64,000 nt of DNA from Cylindrospermum stagnale PCC 7417 (GTDB lineage: Bacteria; Cyanobacteriota; Cyanobacteriia; Cyanobacteriales; Nostocaceae). Position 1 is the stretch's first letter. Each line of letters opens with the position of its first letter. The notes under the pieces are model-generated. The model made no database searches, had not been told where the DNA came from, and was given only the letters and a program-made list of their open reading frames with translations. Shown piece after piece: positions 8,482 through 16,774 of the stretch. The stretch spans positions 4,305,501-4,369,500 of the forward strand of contig NC_019757.1 of assembly GCF_000317535.1 (NCBI RefSeq), in the 5' to 3' direction. Both the position numbers and the translations under genes were made by a program.

Positions 8482-9450
8482 ATGAATTTTAGTACAGCCT
8501 TACCAACTTTTGTAATTACGCTCCGGGAAGGGGTAGAAGCTGCCCTTGTTGTTGGTATCGTGCTGGCTTTGCTAAAAAAAGCCAAACAGTCCCGACTCAA
8601 CCCTTGGGTATATGCTGGTATTGCGGTGGGCATTGTTATCAGCGCCTTGATAGGTGTGCTCTTCAGTTGGCTAATTCAATACTTAGGATCTGTTAATCCT
8701 CAATACACCCCCATAGTTGAACCAATGCTAGAGGGTGTATTTAGTGTATTTGCGATCGCTATGCTCAGTTGGATGCTAATCTGGATGACTAAACAAGCCA
8801 GATTTATGAAAGCTACAGTTGAAGGTGCGGTGACAGAAGCACTGACACAAAACTCAAATGCTGGTTGGGGCGTTTTTAGCTTAGTTTTAGTTGCCGTTGT
8901 GCGTGAAGGCTTTGAAACCGTTCTGTTCATTGCTGCAAATTTTCAACAGGGATTAATGCCCACTATTGGCGCCCTTGGTGGTTTGGCAGTAGCAGTAGGC
9001 ATTGGTGTGCTGTTATTTAAATTGGGTGTCAAAATTAATATCCGCCAGTTTTTCCAGGTAATGGGCGTTTTTTTAGTATTGATTGTCGCCGGTTTGGTAG
9101 TTTCAGCTTTGAGTCATTTTGACACAGCAGTGTCTAACCTGGCTCTCAGTAATCGCGCCTCCGAAAGCCTTTGTTTTTATTATGAACGCTTTACTAAAGT
9201 CCATTCTTGCATTTTGGGGCCAATGGTTTGGAATACTTCCAAAATATTGCCCGATGAACAATTCCCCGGCATTATTTTCAAATCTTTATTTGGCTACAGA
9301 GACAACCTCTATGTCTTGCAAGCAGTAGGATATGCAGGGTTTTTAGTCAGCGTCGGCGGGCTTTATTTTCGCAGCATTACTGGCAGTTCTCCTCAACCTA
9401 AAAAGAATAGCCCAGTTATGCAGAACCAAATTGGTTCTCTCAAGGATTAA
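8482..9450 (+). CDS. FTR1-family iron permease
   Basis: Inner-membrane high-affinity iron permease, 322 residues with about seven membrane segments. Both REGxE iron-binding motifs of the FTR1/EfeU family are present: LREGVEA (Arg15-Glu19) in helix 1 and VREGFET (Arg141-Glu145) in helix 4. A PQYTPIVEP loop lies between helices 2 and 3. It is the last gene of the iron cluster. In this family ferric iron made by a ferroxidase is the substrate, which fits the multicopper oxidase upstream. The C-terminal tail after helix 7 is polar and short. Confidence 0.93.
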   Translation: MNFSTALPTFVITLREGVEAALVVGIVLALLKKAKQSRLNPWVYAGIAVGIVISALIGVLFSWLIQYLGSVNPQYTPIVEPMLEGVFSVFAIAMLSWMLIWMTKQARFMKATVEGAVTEALTQNSNAGWGVFSLVLVAVVREGFETVLFIAANFQQGLMPTIGALGGLAVAVGIGVLLFKLGVKINIRQFFQVMGVFLVLIVAGLVVSALSHFDTAVSNLALSNRASESLCFYYERFTKVHSCILGPMVWNTSKILPDEQFPGIIFKSLFGYRDNLYVLQAVGYAGFLVSVGGLYFRSITGSSPQPKKNSPVMQNQIGSLKD

Positions 9451-9492
9451 ACAATATTGAATTTTGGATAAATTCCTAAAATACAATTGTAG

Positions 9493-9511
9493 GACAGGCA
9501 TCTTGCCTGTC
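9493..9511. terminator. Hairpin between convergent genes
   Basis: GACAGGCA-TCT-TGCCTGTC is a perfect 8-bp stem in the 96-bp gap between the convergent FTR1 gene and the binding-protein gene. It can serve as a bidirectional terminator. A partial copy of the same words (CTTGCCCGTC) follows at about 9531. Confidence 0.55.
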
Positions 9512-9546
9512 ATTCAAATCATTCAAAGTCTTGCCCGTCATTCAAT

Positions 9547-10479
9547 CTAACGTTGTGGTGCAGACAAAACTTCCCTAAGCTGTTGAGCCGCTTTTTCAAT
9601 TGTATTTATACTGCCCGGATTCACCAGTCCGTAATAATCAAAAACATAAATTCGGTTATTTTTAGTCGCTTGCATTTTCTGCCAAAAAGATTCCTGTTTA
9701 AAAGATTCTAAAAGTGCTGCTTCAGAACCTCCTTGGGGAGGATTAACTAAAATTATCACTGCTGGATTTGCTTCTAAAATTTTCTCAGCCGAAAGCGTTA
9801 CATATCCACCTATCGGACTTTTACCTTGTAATTCTGCTGCGAGATTTTTAGCCCCAAATTTAGCAAGTAAATCTCCTGCCCAACTATTTTTATTTGGTGC
9901 TAAAATTGGTTGACGACTAACCAGCACTAGAGTAGAAAGACTTTGATTTGGTTTAGCTGGTAAAAAGTTTTTGTAACGGTTTAACAAAGGCTGGGAATCA
10001 ACATCAATTAATTGACCTAGCGTTTGAGTCAGTTTTTCTAAAGATTCCCAGTTTTTCACTTGCGTCAGAAAAGTTGCAATTCCTAGCTGCTTGAGTTTTT
10101 GAATGGGTACATCAGAAAAACCCGCTGCACCAATAACTAAATCTGGTTTCAGAGATACAATTTTTTCTAAATTAGGAGGACTTTGACCTTCGCTAACGCG
10201 GATAATATCCTGAAATCTTGGGTCATTATTAAATAATCTACTGCCTGTAATTCCTATAAGTTTTGTTTGATCAAGTTGATAGATAATATCAGCAGCAAGT
10301 GAAGAGAGAGCAACAACTCTTTTTGCTGATGCTTTCGGTGATTGCTGAAAATCTGTGTTACTTGTCTCATTGGTATTTGTAACTTTTGCCTGTGGTTGCT
10401 GAGTTGTTGCAGTAGTACAAGCAGATAAAACGATACTCAACAAAAGTGCTAAAGCAGATGATATCCAACGACGATACAT
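9547..10479 (-). CDS. Substrate-binding lipoprotein of an iron-chelate/B12-type ABC importer
   Basis: Cluster III periplasmic binding protein (Fe-siderophore, haem or cobalamin type), 310 residues. Signal peptide ends LSACTTA (lipobox Cys21), then a Gln/Thr-rich linker, then the two lobes: RVVALSSLAADIIYQLDQ starts lobe 1, LKPDLVIGAAGFSD is the typical strand, and the C-lobe has KILEANPAVIILVNPP. GGAAGGA lies 8 bp before the ATG. No permease or ATPase gene is adjacent, so this is an orphan subunit here. Neighbours argue for iron or cobamide, but the ligand cannot be told from sequence. Confidence 0.85.
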   Translation of the reverse strand: MYRRWISSALALLLSIVLSACTTATTQQPQAKVTNTNETSNTDFQQSPKASAKRVVALSSLAADIIYQLDQTKLIGITGSRLFNNDPRFQDIIRVSEGQSPPNLEKIVSLKPDLVIGAAGFSDVPIQKLKQLGIATFLTQVKNWESLEKLTQTLGQLIDVDSQPLLNRYKNFLPAKPNQSLSTLVLVSRQPILAPNKNSWAGDLLAKFGAKNLAAELQGKSPIGGYVTLSAEKILEANPAVIILVNPPQGGSEAALLESFKQESFWQKMQATKNNRIYVFDYYGLVNPGSINTIEKAAQQLREVLSAPQR

Positions 10480-10701
10480 ATTATAATTCCTTCCAGGATG
10501 GTAATAAAAGCAATCGCAGTCACAAGTTTAAGATTAAAAAATCTAATTTATTTTTAGATAATTACTTTGTTTATAACCTTTGGGTTATGGTAGGGAGATA
10601 AGTATAAAACCCAGTTAGCTATTAATCTGTTACTAGGAATACAATAAATTATTTAAAATCCAAAATTTATTTAAATTGTCAATAAGCGACATAGGCATTG
10701 A

Positions 10702-11298
10702 TTAACTTAAAGCCAAGTCTTCTGGTGTATTACAGTTAAAAAGCATATCAGGTTCTGTTAAAGGCAAGGCTGCTACTTGATGTTGCTGTAGCCATTGCTG
10801 AAACGATCGCCCCCCTTGAGTGATAAAATCCAGTAGCAGCGGTAGACAGCGACGGTTATAGAAGCCACACAGCGGTTCCCAGCCTTTAGGATGGTGTACC
10901 AAATATGCGATAATCGCCTCATCCCCCACACTATCAAGTTTACCTGCCCAATCTTGCAACACCTCAACCCGCAACTTCGGCAAATCGCAAGCTAGCAGCA
11001 ACACCCAATCTGTTTTTACCTGCGCTAGTCCTTGAGCAAAACCCACCAGAGGGCCACCAGTGTCTCCAGACAAAGGGACTTCTCGAATAAATTGGCAATT
11101 AGGCAAAAGCAAGTTTTGATAACGTTCTGGCCAGGGAGTAACGATATAAACAGTATCAGCACAACCTTGAGCAATGCCGCAAACCCGCTGCAACAACGGC
11201 ACTCCTTGAATCGGAATCAAGGCTTTATCTTCACCCATGCGAGAACTTTTTCCGCCGGCTAGGACAATGGCGGTTAATTTGCTACAGTCATTAGTCAT
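10702..11298 (-). CDS. mobA: Molybdenum cofactor guanylyltransferase MobA
   Basis: Transfers GMP from GTP to molybdopterin to form the guanine dinucleotide cofactor (198 residues, normal length). The nucleotide-binding motif LAGGKSSRMGEDKA is at residues 14-27, LLLACDLPKL carries the metal-binding Asp, and PLVGFAQGL and EPLCGFYNR are further family signatures. It is cytoplasmic. It stands alone, with no moa or moe genes in view. A general nucleotidyltransferase is the only alternative and is less likely given the full motif set. Confidence 0.9.
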   Translation of the reverse strand: MTNDCSKLTAIVLAGGKSSRMGEDKALIPIQGVPLLQRVCGIAQGCADTVYIVTPWPERYQNLLLPNCQFIREVPLSGDTGGPLVGFAQGLAQVKTDWVLLLACDLPKLRVEVLQDWAGKLDSVGDEAIIAYLVHHPKGWEPLCGFYNRRCLPLLLDFITQGGRSFQQWLQQHQVAALPLTEPDMLFNCNTPEDLALS

Positions 11299-11347
11299 AG
11301 TTTAATTTAAGGCCGAATAAATAGGAGAATTAGATTAAAGCTTGTAG

Positions 11348-11365
11348 TAAGGACTTCAGTCCTTA
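11348..11365. repeat. Short palindrome upstream of mobA and secreted-protein gene
   Basis: TAAGGACT-TC-AGTCCTTA, a perfect 8-bp stem, lies in the divergent spacer between mobA and the gene at 11461. It may be a dispersed palindromic repeat or an operator. Confidence 0.4.
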
Positions 11366-11460
11366 AAATTCTTAGACTAAACGATAAATCCCCGTCTACG
11401 AACAAAATTTTCATCTCATATTTAATTGTCTCTGCCTACATATTACAAGGATTTGAACAA

Positions 11461-12039
11461 ATGAAACTAACAGCTAATTCTCAAAATCAATTCAAGCAAG
11501 TTTTATCTAGCGCTGGAGCTATCTTAAGCTTGGCCTCTTTATTTGCACAACCATTAGCTGTGCAAGCTTTACCAACCAGCGCCACTATAAATTATCAAAT
11601 TTCCCAGAATAACAAGCAAGTTAAAAAAATACCTTATAAACGCTTAGTAATAGGTGGTGTAGGTCTTGGGATGGCTGAGACGCAAGTCAGAAAAGTTTTA
11701 GGACAACCGTTAACCACAAAAAATATTGATATGCCTATTGCTGGTAAAACTCGCACTCTTGAATATTCAGGAATTACAGTCAAGTTGCTTGAAGACGCTA
11801 AACCAACAGGTAAATTTTTTGTCTATGAAATTGAAGCTAAAAGTTCTAAATATGCCACTTTGGATAAAGTCAAAGTAGGTGATAGCGCCACAAAAGTGAC
11901 GACAATCTACGGAAAACCTGAATCAGGCGATACTACTAGATTAAATTATGCTGTCGATTATTCCAGTCCTACATACTTTTATTTCACCCTGGGAAAGGGG
12001 AAGGTAAAATCAATTGTTTTCGGTGACTTTTTGGGATGA
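11461..12039 (+). CDS. Secreted conserved protein with two BamE-like repeats
   Basis: Function unknown. 192 residues, start preceded by ACAAGGATT. A signal peptide runs to about ALP (residue 38) with the hydrophobic core AILSLASLFAQPLAVQA. Two similar motifs follow: GLGMAETQVRKVLGQP and VGDSATKVTTIYGKP, each of the type G-x-S-x-x-x-V-x-x-x-x-G-x-P found in SmpA/BamE-like and BLIP-like folds. The ending is FTLGKGKVKSIVFGDFLG. A periplasmic or outer-membrane role is inferred only from the signal and fold type. Confidence 0.7.
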   Translation: MKLTANSQNQFKQVLSSAGAILSLASLFAQPLAVQALPTSATINYQISQNNKQVKKIPYKRLVIGGVGLGMAETQVRKVLGQPLTTKNIDMPIAGKTRTLEYSGITVKLLEDAKPTGKFFVYEIEAKSSKYATLDKVKVGDSATKVTTIYGKPESGDTTRLNYAVDYSSPTYFYFTLGKGKVKSIVFGDFLG

Positions 12040-12084
12040 TGATATGGAAGCCTTGGCGATTAGAAATCGCGGCTACACAGGCAA

Positions 12085-12102
12085 AACCCGCCTGCGCGGG
12101 TT
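12085..12102. terminator. Hairpin between convergent genes
   Basis: AACCCGC-CTGC-GCGGGTT, a 7-bp GC-rich stem followed by AAAA, lies in the gap between the secreted-protein gene and the convergent NACHT gene. Likely terminator. Confidence 0.5.
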
Positions 12103-12148
12103 AAAAGCCTTGATTTTCTTTTAGGCTTCTATTCATTTGGCATTTTTG

Positions 12149-15100
12149 CTATAACTCAATAGTATATAAATCTAGCGACGACTTACCCGCACCCTGACCC
12201 CAACGCGCATCTGGTTTCCACGCACCATTTTCTTCTTCTCGGCGGCGGGTGCGGACTGTTAATTTATCGTTTTCAAATTGTAGCAGGTTATATTGCCAGG
12301 GATAAGCGGGGATGAGTTCTTTGGTAGGTGCGCCGAATGTTCCTGCACAGATGCGATCGCATTTCCGCCCCTCTTGACTCATATCATAACGGTATAAGCT
12401 GGTTTCTGCTTTGTGTATGTGACCGTGAAGGAAGAAGCGAAAACCAGCCACAGCTAACTGTTCCATAAAACCTTGGTCTCTAATACGGTCATCCCAAGCA
12501 CTATCAAGGGGATGATGCCAGACAGCAATTTTCATGCAATTATTAAACTTTGGATGGCGGCGAATATCAGTTAGGGCATCGCTCAAAGCATCCATATTGA
12601 TGCTAGCGCGGGATTTGTAATGGTGATCTAATTGCCAAGCCGAGTTTAGACCGAGTATGAGGAGGTTTTGGGACGGGAGATAGTCTAAGGTGTATTGCTG
12701 GCGATATTCTAAGGGATAGGGTTGATTTTTGATAGCTTGGTAGAAGTTGCTAAAATTGACAAAACGCTGTTTATATTTCTCTTCATCTCGCACTCGAATC
12801 ACGCTGGTACTTTCTTCGATGTAATAACCTTCTTTGAGTTGTCCTTCATATTCATCGCGGTCAAATAGTTGGTAAGCTTGTTTTGCCATTTTCCAATTAA
12901 GGTCATGGTTCCCTGGAACAATGATAATTTGCTCAGGTTTGAGAGGGTAATCTTGGCTGAGGTTGACAATAAACTCTTCAGCGGCTTGGTATTCTTCTGG
13001 GGTAGAAAAGTTAGCGATGTCACCGGAAAGAATGAGAGCATCAAGATGAGGAATGTTGAGGTCGTGATGTAAATCTTCTGCTAATTGGTTAGACCAAATT
13101 TGAGCTTGTTGGGAATTGCTGAAGTGCAAGTCTGAGAGGTGGACGATATTAATTAATGTGGTAGATATATTTGGTTTAATAATCGGAATTGTTTCTGGTT
13201 TAAGCTGTTGTTGATTGCCTATAAATTCATTACGCCAATTTTCGGTAGTAATAGCTCTAATGTCTGCACTTAATCTCGTTAGTTTTTCTTTATTCTCGAT
13301 TCCTAGAAAATCGCTATTAGCTAAGTTGTCAATAAAATTCAGTAGTGTATCTCGTCCTTCCAACTCTAGCACTTGAATTAAATGAACGGTGAATTGTTGG
13401 GGAGTGCCTGCTAAAGTGATTTTTTTAATTAGGGAATCGTAGCCGAAGTATAATAGTAATGTTTGGCGTTCTCTTTCTGTGTTAAGAATTGACGAATTTA
13501 ACAAGAAGTCTATTAATTGCGATCTAAGTGACATATTTTTTAACAAAGGATTGTGAAATTTATAATATTCTTGATTTATTTCAATTAATTGGATAGCATG
13601 GTTGAATGTAGTCGCAATATTAGCAATTACAAAATTATCAGTATTTAAAAATTTAATTGCCTCAATAATGATTTTTTCTGATTTAATTTTTTCCAGAGCA
13701 TCTGCGGCACTCCTACGAACATCACAATTTGGGTCTTCTAGAAGTCTAATTAAGGGAGCCACTGCATTTTCTGATTTAATTTCTCCCAGAGCATCTGCGG
13801 CACTGCTACGAACATAATATTCTGGGTGTTTTAGAAGTTTAATTAAGGGAAACACTGCATTCTCTGATTTAATTTTTTTTAGAGCATCTGCGGCTCTCCA
13901 ACGGAAATTAGAATCTTGGTCTTTTAGAAGTTTAATTAAGCAAGTCACCGCCTTTTCTGATTTTATTTCTCTCGGAGCAGATGCGTCACTCCAAAGAAAA
14001 TCATATTTTGGATATTCTGGGTATTCTGGGTATTCTGGGTATTCTAGAAGTTTATTTATGCAAGTTACTACCTGTTCTGATTTTATTTCTGATTTTATTT
14101 TTTCCAGAGCAGACGCGGCATTAATACGAACATGAAAATAAGGGTGGTATAAAAATTGAATTAAGCCAGTTACTGCCTGTTTTGATTTAATTTTCCCCAG
14201 AGCTTCTGCGGCATACTCATAAACTTCTGAATTTTGGTCTTCTAAAAGTTTAATTAAGCCAGTCACAGCCTTTTCTGATTTGATTTCTCCCAGAGCATAT
14301 GCGGCTCTCCAACGAACACTAGATTCCGGATCTTCTAGAAGTTCAATTAAGCCAGCCACTGCCTTTTCTGATTTAATTTCTCCCAAAGCATCTGCGGCAT
14401 TTCTACGAACATGAAAATAAGGGTGTTTTAGAAGTTCAATTAAGCCAGTCACAGCCTTTTCTGATTTGATTTTTCCCAGAGCATATGCGGCATTCCTACG
14501 AACATCAAATTCAGGGTGTTCTAGAAGTTGAATCAAGCCTGCCACCGCCTTTTCTGATTTTATTTTTCCCAGAGCAGATGCGGCACTCCAACAAATATCA
14601 GATGCTGGGTATTCTAGAAGTTGAATTAAGCGAGTCACCGCCTTTTCTGATTTGATTTTTCCTAGAGCAGATGCGGCACTTATGCAAACATAAGATTCAG
14701 GGCGTTCTAGAAGTTTAATTAAGCCAGTCGCCGCCTTTTCTGATTTGGTAATACCAAAAAGTCTGATTTCCAATAACTGAGGAAGTTTTAAATCAGCAAT
14801 TAAATTAACTGTTTGCTCCTGCCACTCTGATTTTACCTCACCTGCAAACCTTGCCCCTAACTGCCAATCTACCTCTAAGGCTAACTTCACTACTCGCACG
14901 GCTTGCGCTTCATTCTCTATCAATTCTGCCATCAGCGCCAGAGGTTCTGTCCATTTTAAATAATTTAAATAATCTTGTTTTAAACAATCATCGCTGAGTT
15001 TTGGTGACAGCTTCAGCAAATATTCTGCTGTGTAATATTCCTGAATCAGTTGGTGGCGAAATTCAATTTGGTCATTTGCACCGAGTTGAATTAAATGATG

Positions 15101-16225
15101 GTTGAGTAAATCTCGTAGCCATTTTAAAGAACGGTCACGAGGTCTATCAAATTTTTCTTTCTGAAAAAATTCTGTCAGAATGTCTTCAGCTTCACTTCTG
15201 GGAATAGCAACATTTAAATCTGTTCTTGTTGTTCCCTGAGTCATCACCCAGGCTAATTGTTGCAAAAGTCGGGAACTCCAACGGCGAAACTCTACGGAAA
15301 CAGGAATATCTCGTTTAAGTTTTTCGTTATAACTTTGGGTAAATAACCGAAACACAGAACCCAAATTTGAGGGGACTTTATTCTGATTTTGCACAAAAAC
15401 AGAACACAACATCCACAACAGCAAAGGCGTTTGTCCAAATTCCTGCAACCTTGTACCTAACTGCTTCAGCATTTCTTCACCCTGTCCTGGCAGATAAGCA
15501 CAAACAAAATCTTGCATTTGTGTTTCTGTCAGGGGTTGCATTTCCAGTTTTTTGCTAATATCTAAATCGCCACCTATCCCTAAATCTCTGGTGGTGAAAA
15601 TCATCGGCGTTTGGCGATAGTCTTGGCGAAATGCTTGCAAATTTCGCCGCGCTTCTTCTGAGGGTAATTCGTTTAAACCATCCACCAGCAGCAAGAATTG
15701 TCCATGAAATAGTAATTCTTCAATTTCGGCATTCTTGAATAACAACCGATGGCGCTTGCAAAAGTTCCGTATCAAGTCAATTATTGAAGTTTGGTAATAG
15801 CGCAACTCTACCAGCACGGGTATCTGACCTAACCCCCCAGCCCCCTTCCCTGCTAGGGAAGGGGGAGAATTAGCTCCCCTCTCCGCGTCGGGGAGGGGTT
15901 GGGGGAGAGGTCTTTCTGCTTCTTCTAGCAACAACCTCAACAGCGCTGTTGATTTTCCTGAACCTGGTTTTCCTACTAACAGCACATGGTCAGATTTATA
16001 TTTTCGCAAACCTTCCAAGACGCTGTATTGTTCAATTTTTTCTTGCTGTTCCCGTTGCTCATCTCGTGGTTTAATTGTCTGCACCTGCAAGTCAAAGTTC
16101 CACAGGGGAATTAACGCTTCCTGTTCTACCTGCCGGTGTCCGACTACATCTGTAAATATATAAACTTTCCACCACTGGGCGTAAGTTTGACGAACTGACT
16201 CTAGATATTCACTCCAATTCACCAT
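12149..16225 (-). CDS. NACHT-type STAND NTPase with HEAT repeats and C-terminal metallophosphoesterase
   Basis: Large signalling protein, 1358 residues. NACHT ATPase: Walker A VGKPGSGKST (residues 84-93), Walker B FLLLVDGLNELP (178-189), sensor-like MIFTTRDLG. Then a winged-helix-like linker region (RHQLIQEYYTAEYLL), about ten or more 31-residue HEAT repeats (KSEKAV..LI.LLE.P...VR..AA.ALG type) at roughly 490-845, and a calcineurin-like phosphoesterase at about 1025-1300 with the full motif set HLSDLH, SGDIAN, PGNHD, WHHPLD and HGHIH. By analogy with STAND proteins the HEAT array would sense a ligand and the phosphoesterase be the effector, possibly nucleotide- or nucleic-acid-cleaving. That role is inference. 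Two repeat-derived insertions lie within it. Confidence 0.85.
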   Translation of the reverse strand: MVNWSEYLESVRQTYAQWWKVYIFTDVVGHRQVEQEALIPLWNFDLQVQTIKPRDEQREQQEKIEQYSVLEGLRKYKSDHVLLVGKPGSGKSTALLRLLLEEAERPLPQPLPDAERGANSPPSLAGKGAGGLGQIPVLVELRYYQTSIIDLIRNFCKRHRLLFKNAEIEELLFHGQFLLLVDGLNELPSEEARRNLQAFRQDYRQTPMIFTTRDLGIGGDLDISKKLEMQPLTETQMQDFVCAYLPGQGEEMLKQLGTRLQEFGQTPLLLWMLCSVFVQNQNKVPSNLGSVFRLFTQSYNEKLKRDIPVSVEFRRWSSRLLQQLAWVMTQGTTRTDLNVAIPRSEAEDILTEFFQKEKFDRPRDRSLKWLRDLLNHHLIQLGANDQIEFRHQLIQEYYTAEYLLKLSPKLSDDCLKQDYLNYLKWTEPLALMAELIENEAQAVRVVKLALEVDWQLGARFAGEVKSEWQEQTVNLIADLKLPQLLEIRLFGITKSEKAATGLIKLLERPESYVCISAASALGKIKSEKAVTRLIQLLEYPASDICWSAASALGKIKSEKAVAGLIQLLEHPEFDVRRNAAYALGKIKSEKAVTGLIELLKHPYFHVRRNAADALGEIKSEKAVAGLIELLEDPESSVRWRAAYALGEIKSEKAVTGLIKLLEDQNSEVYEYAAEALGKIKSKQAVTGLIQFLYHPYFHVRINAASALEKIKSEIKSEQVVTCINKLLEYPEYPEYPEYPKYDFLWSDASAPREIKSEKAVTCLIKLLKDQDSNFRWRAADALKKIKSENAVFPLIKLLKHPEYYVRSSAADALGEIKSENAVAPLIRLLEDPNCDVRRSAADALEKIKSEKIIIEAIKFLNTDNFVIANIATTFNHAIQLIEINQEYYKFHNPLLKNMSLRSQLIDFLLNSSILNTERERQTLLLYFGYDSLIKKITLAGTPQQFTVHLIQVLELEGRDTLLNFIDNLANSDFLGIENKEKLTRLSADIRAITTENWRNEFIGNQQQLKPETIPIIKPNISTTLINIVHLSDLHFSNSQQAQIWSNQLAEDLHHDLNIPHLDALILSGDIANFSTPEEYQAAEEFIVNLSQDYPLKPEQIIIVPGNHDLNWKMAKQAYQLFDRDEYEGQLKEGYYIEESTSVIRVRDEEKYKQRFVNFSNFYQAIKNQPYPLEYRQQYTLDYLPSQNLLILGLNSAWQLDHHYKSRASINMDALSDALTDIRRHPKFNNCMKIAVWHHPLDSAWDDRIRDQGFMEQLAVAGFRFFLHGHIHKAETSLYRYDMSQEGRKCDRICAGTFGAPTKELIPAYPWQYNLLQFENDKLTVRTRRREEENGAWKPDARWGQGAGKSSLDLYTIEL
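14013..14048. repeat. 9-bp microsatellite inside the HEAT-coding region
   Basis: TATTCTGGG repeated three times plus a diverged fourth copy, in frame, coding Pro-Glu-Tyr repeats on the minus strand (YPEYPEYPEYP). It expands one HEAT unit and could vary in copy number between strains without shifting frame. Confidence 0.85.
15829..15911. repeat. Dispersed palindromic repeat inserted in frame in the NACHT domain
   Basis: GC-rich inverted-repeat sequence containing CCCTTCCCTGCTAGGGAAGGG and CCCCTCTCCGCGTCGGGGAGGGG. It codes about 29 residues (RPLPQPLP...LAGKGAGGLG, residues 105-133) between Walker A and Walker B. Repeats with these words are common between genes in cyanobacteria. Here one has been inserted into a gene as an open insert. 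Confidence 0.75.
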
Positions 16226-16353
16226 GTTGAGCGAGTTGGGCTAATGGGTTTTCTCTTGCTGCGGGAAGATGCTTTTTTATTGTGGCATTTATAACAGTCT
16301 GCCTGGGAATGAATTCTCGGAAATATTACGCTATTCTCGGTTAGCCCCCTCAC

Positions 16354-16500
16354 CCACTGGGAATGAATTCCCAGGCTAACAGCTCAAGTACGTTGAAACG
16401 CACTGAAAGCCTTTCTCAGTCGTCTAAAGACGACTTTTGCTATTAGCCTCAGAATGTATTCTGAGGCGGTTGTTGGAACTGGTGCCAGATATTAGTATTA
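16354..16500. repeat. Cluster of palindromes upstream of the NACHT gene
   Basis: Three palindromes in a row: CTGGGAATGAATTCCCAG (16354 on), GTCGTC-TAAA-GACGAC and GCCTCAGAAT-GT-ATTCTGAGGC. This has the look of a dispersed non-coding repeat. The stretch 16226-16774 has no gene. It holds this cluster and the 66-bp tandem array. Confidence 0.6.
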
Positions 16501-16540
16501 CGCTCTCAATAGGGTTTGGTTAAAGTTTGAATCTATCGAA

Positions 16541-16756
16541 GATCCCCCCAACCCCCCTTAAAAAGGGGGGCTTTTAAGGCTGTTTTACCCCTTTCTTTTT
16601 GAAGAAGATCCCCCCAACCCCCCTTAAAAAGGGGGGCTTTTAAGGCTGTTTTACCCCTTTCTTTTTGAAGAAGATCCCGCCAACCTTCCTTAAAAAGGGG
16701 GGCTTTTAAGGCTGTTTTACCCCCTTTTTAAGGGGGTCGCCGCAGGCGGGGGGATC
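16541..16756. repeat. 66-bp tandem repeat array, three copies
   Basis: Copies begin GATCCCCCCAACCCCCC at 16541 and 16607 and, slightly diverged, at 16673. Each unit holds a CCCCCCTTAAAAAGGGGGG hairpin then GGCTGTTTTACCCC. The third copy runs into an inverted partner (CCCCCTTTTTAAGGGGG and GGGGGGATCTTC), closing a larger palindrome next to the end of the gene at 16775. Confidence 0.85.
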
Positions 16757-16774
16757 TTCTCCGAATTGTATTGA

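Noticed and set aside
13690-14750. Regular repeats read as a CRISPR array
   Set aside because: The 93-bp period is coding HEAT repeats in one open frame; there are no unique spacers between identical repeats.
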